The notes beneath the pieces were generated by a model. It saw only the letters and a program-made list of their open reading frames with translations. It made no database searches and had not been told where the DNA came from. A DNA stretch of 64,000 nt, from contig LAZY01000012.1 of the NCBI GenBank assembly GCA_001013295.1, forward strand, positions 30,524 to 94,523. The letters run 5' to 3'. Below are positions 62,267 to 64,000 of this stretch, piece by piece. The stretch comes from Chryseobacterium indologenes (lineage in GTDB: Bacteria; Bacteroidota; Bacteroidia; Flavobacteriales; Weeksellaceae). The position numbers were made by a program, and so were the translations under genes. The number at the start of each line of letters is the position of its first letter. Position 1 is the first letter of the stretch.

Positions 62267-62908
62267 CTAAGCCGGAATTACAATGGAAGTGTATACGCTG
62301 TACACTTCCCATCCTAAACTTTCATACAATAGCTTTCCTTCTTGTGTGGCTACTAAAAAATTATTGGTAAATCCTTTTGATGAGGCTATTTTCTCAAGTT
62401 CTTTCAGTAAAAAGGAAGCAAGACCTTTCCTTTGGTGGGTTTTCTCTGTGGCAATTCTGTCATAAACAGCAAGATGATCAACCAGAACCACATGACCTAT
62501 TGAAGCCTGTTCACCGTTTTCAGTAGTGATCTTAATGGTGTAAGTGGAATTATAATAGCTATTTTCTACGCTATATCCATCAGGCAGTGTTACTTCCGGG
62601 AAGATCATCGGACGAAAGCATGTCATCATATACCCTTGCGGCTGAAGTTTCCATCTTTTCGGAATTCTTTCTATGAACTGAACCGGAGGAGTGCATACTT
62701 TCAGATATACCCAAGGCTCATCAATTGAGTCGGCGAGTTGAAAGAAATCTTCATTAAGCTCTGCAAATACATATCGTTCTTTCTGGTTTTCATACCCTAC
62801 CACAACTTTCAATCCTGATTGATATTGAGTGGCAAAAGGCAATTCCCGGGATAAAGACCATCCTTTAAGCCAGTTTTCCACGATTTCTACAGATACTTTA
62901 CCCATCAT
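62267..62908 (-). CDS. GNAT-family acetyltransferase
   Basis: This 213 aa protein is read from the ATG at 62908 (an upstream alternative start would overlap the preceding gene's stop). The GNAT fold is visible in HVVLVDHLAVYDRIATEKTHQRKGLASFLLKELEK, with the pyrophosphate-binding R-x-x-G-x-x-S/A loop in HQRKGLASFL. A long N-terminal domain of about 100 residues is unrecognised. The substrate is unknown. Confidence 0.82.
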   Translation of the reverse strand: MMGKVSVEIVENWLKGWSLSRELPFATQYQSGLKVVVGYENQKERYVFAELNEDFFQLADSIDEPWVYLKVCTPPVQFIERIPKRWKLQPQGYMMTCFRPMIFPEVTLPDGYSVENSYYNSTYTIKITTENGEQASIGHVVLVDHLAVYDRIATEKTHQRKGLASFLLKELEKIASSKGFTNNFLVATQEGKLLYESLGWEVYSVYTSIVIPA

Positions 62909-62927
62909 AATCCGTTTGTTACAAGTC

Positions 62928-63773
62928 TTATCCAAACTGTTCCAGCAGCTTCTTTTTCTGTTCTGCAAATTCAGCGTCCGTAAGAATTCCATTTTCTCTC
63001 AACTTGCCAAGTTTCTCAAGCTGTTCAAAAACTTCTTCCGAAGATCTTTCCTTCACACTAACACCGCTAATTTGTTTTTGAGGTTCTGCCAGAGGAGCAT
63101 TATAAATGGTTTTAATCTTATTATAAAACTTCTCAGCATCTTCTTTATCCATATAGCATTCAAATTCTACGACCTTCTCGTCCAAATGCAGTTTAATGAT
63201 CGGAGATCTTGGATCTTCTACGAAACTTACAGATCTGATCGTTTCATTAGGATATTCATTAATCTTTGCTGCTCCAAACATTGATTTCGATACGGAAAGC
63301 ATCTTCAAAGGAGTTACCAGCAAAACACCGGCATCTAATGTATTAATAAACTGGGCGTCCGTTATGGCAATGATCTTTTCCTCTTCCGAAATAAGATATG
63401 GAAGTTCTTTGATCTCCCCTTTTGTAAAGACTGAAAGGTTAGCTCTAAGTTTTTCCAGTTCGTATTTGATCTTTCTCTTTCTTCGTTTATAAACTTCGCC
63501 TGATATATTCTGTGGTTCAGACTCTGTAAGTACCGGAAGGTTCTGCTCTACTTTCAGTACTTCCTGAGCAGGCTCTGCGTTCCCCTTTTGTAACAGATTA
63601 TTAATATCATCAATGCTGAACATATTGAGATTATACAGCAGTTCCTGGTTGATATTACTTATTTTATCAAGACATTTATTGCATAAAACTCCTCCGTCTG
63701 ACAGTTTATTCACCCCCAGAAGCGTATCCATAGAAGTCAGTTCAGAATTACACAATGAACAATTATTACTCAT
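62928..63773 (-). CDS. Zinc-finger, PH and SHOCT-domain protein
   Basis: This 281 aa protein begins with a four-cysteine zinc-finger-like domain (CSLCNSEL and CNKCLDKI, about residues 5-40, DUF4428-like). A PH/YokE-type domain follows at about 110-235 (EEKIIAITDAQFINTLDAG, FVEDPRSPIIKLHL). The SHOCT-like tail is EQLEKLGKLRENGILTDAEF. It is a longer relative of the 61670-62203 gene. Together with the next gene it forms a local SHOCT array. Confidence 0.82.
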   Translation of the reverse strand: MSNNCSLCNSELTSMDTLLGVNKLSDGGVLCNKCLDKISNINQELLYNLNMFSIDDINNLLQKGNAEPAQEVLKVEQNLPVLTESEPQNISGEVYKRRKRKIKYELEKLRANLSVFTKGEIKELPYLISEEEKIIAITDAQFINTLDAGVLLVTPLKMLSVSKSMFGAAKINEYPNETIRSVSFVEDPRSPIIKLHLDEKVVEFECYMDKEDAEKFYNKIKTIYNAPLAEPQKQISGVSVKERSSEEVFEQLEKLGKLRENGILTDAEFAEQKKKLLEQFG

Positions 63774-63784
63774 TTCTTTTGTTT

Positions 63785-64000
<216 letters not shown>

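Overview
The window reads as a chromosomal segment of a Chryseobacterium-like member of the Flavobacteriia (Bacteroidota). The reasons are type IX secretion (T9SS) C-terminal sorting domains, an atpB-E-F-H-A operon separated from atpD/atpC, TTG/TANNTTTG promoters without Shine-Dalgarno sequences, many small outer-membrane beta-barrels, a double-glycine 'bacteriocin-like' peptide, and AT-rich intergenic DNA full of palindromic and MITE-like repeats. No rRNA, tRNA, CRISPR array or prophage was seen.

Layout. 1-4.5 kb: F0F1 ATP synthase genes on the minus strand. 5-6.3 kb: ffh. 6.4-10.5 kb: five outer-membrane barrel genes, each followed by its own hairpin terminator. 10.6-16.7 kb: phoH, a SAM hydrolase-like gene, a lone 2-oxoacid dehydrogenase E2, small membrane proteins and a ClC transporter. 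16.8-20.4 kb: a T9SS adhesin-like protein, then rpsF-rpsR and rplI. 20.6-25.8 kb: an AraC regulator divergent from a tolC-hlyD-MFS efflux operon. 26-31.4 kb: aldehyde dehydrogenase, a GG-leader six-cysteine peptide, a periplasmic thioredoxin, an LpxL-like acyltransferase, a GT2, a DEDDh exonuclease and apaG. 31.4-36.7 kb: odhA-odhB and a SRPBCC/GyrI-like protein. 37.3-42.1 kb: glycogen operon glgB-glgA-glgC.

The most distinctive part is 42.3-59.5 kb. It holds an alpha/beta hydrolase with a CBM48-like N-terminus, an M17 aminopeptidase, an ATP-grasp ligase, an esterase, a second ATP-grasp ligase, a YbdK-type carboxylate-amine ligase, a class I glutamine amidotransferase and a third ATP-grasp-like protein. 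Cyanophycin synthetase (cphA) and a divergent cyanophycinase (cphB) follow. After an insertion-sequence island (IS1595-type transposase plus AT-rich hitchhiker genes) comes an isoaspartyl peptidase/asparaginase, the enzyme type expected to cleave the beta-Asp-Arg dipeptides released by CphB. The stretch therefore combines a carbon store (glycogen), a nitrogen store (cyanophycin) and a multi-ligase amide/peptide-forming cluster whose product cannot be named from sequence.

59.6-64 kb: a YtxH-like protein, a methyltransferase, and three neighbouring genes ending in a SHOCT-like C-terminal module, the last cut by the window edge inside a CAA/CAG (poly-Gln) repeat.

Interspersed repeats are a second theme: a purine-rich-TIR family (4.6, 25.8, 36.9 and 50.2 kb), a 178-bp element with perfect 16-bp TIRs (37.0 kb), a 111-bp element (24.0 kb) and several palindromic units.
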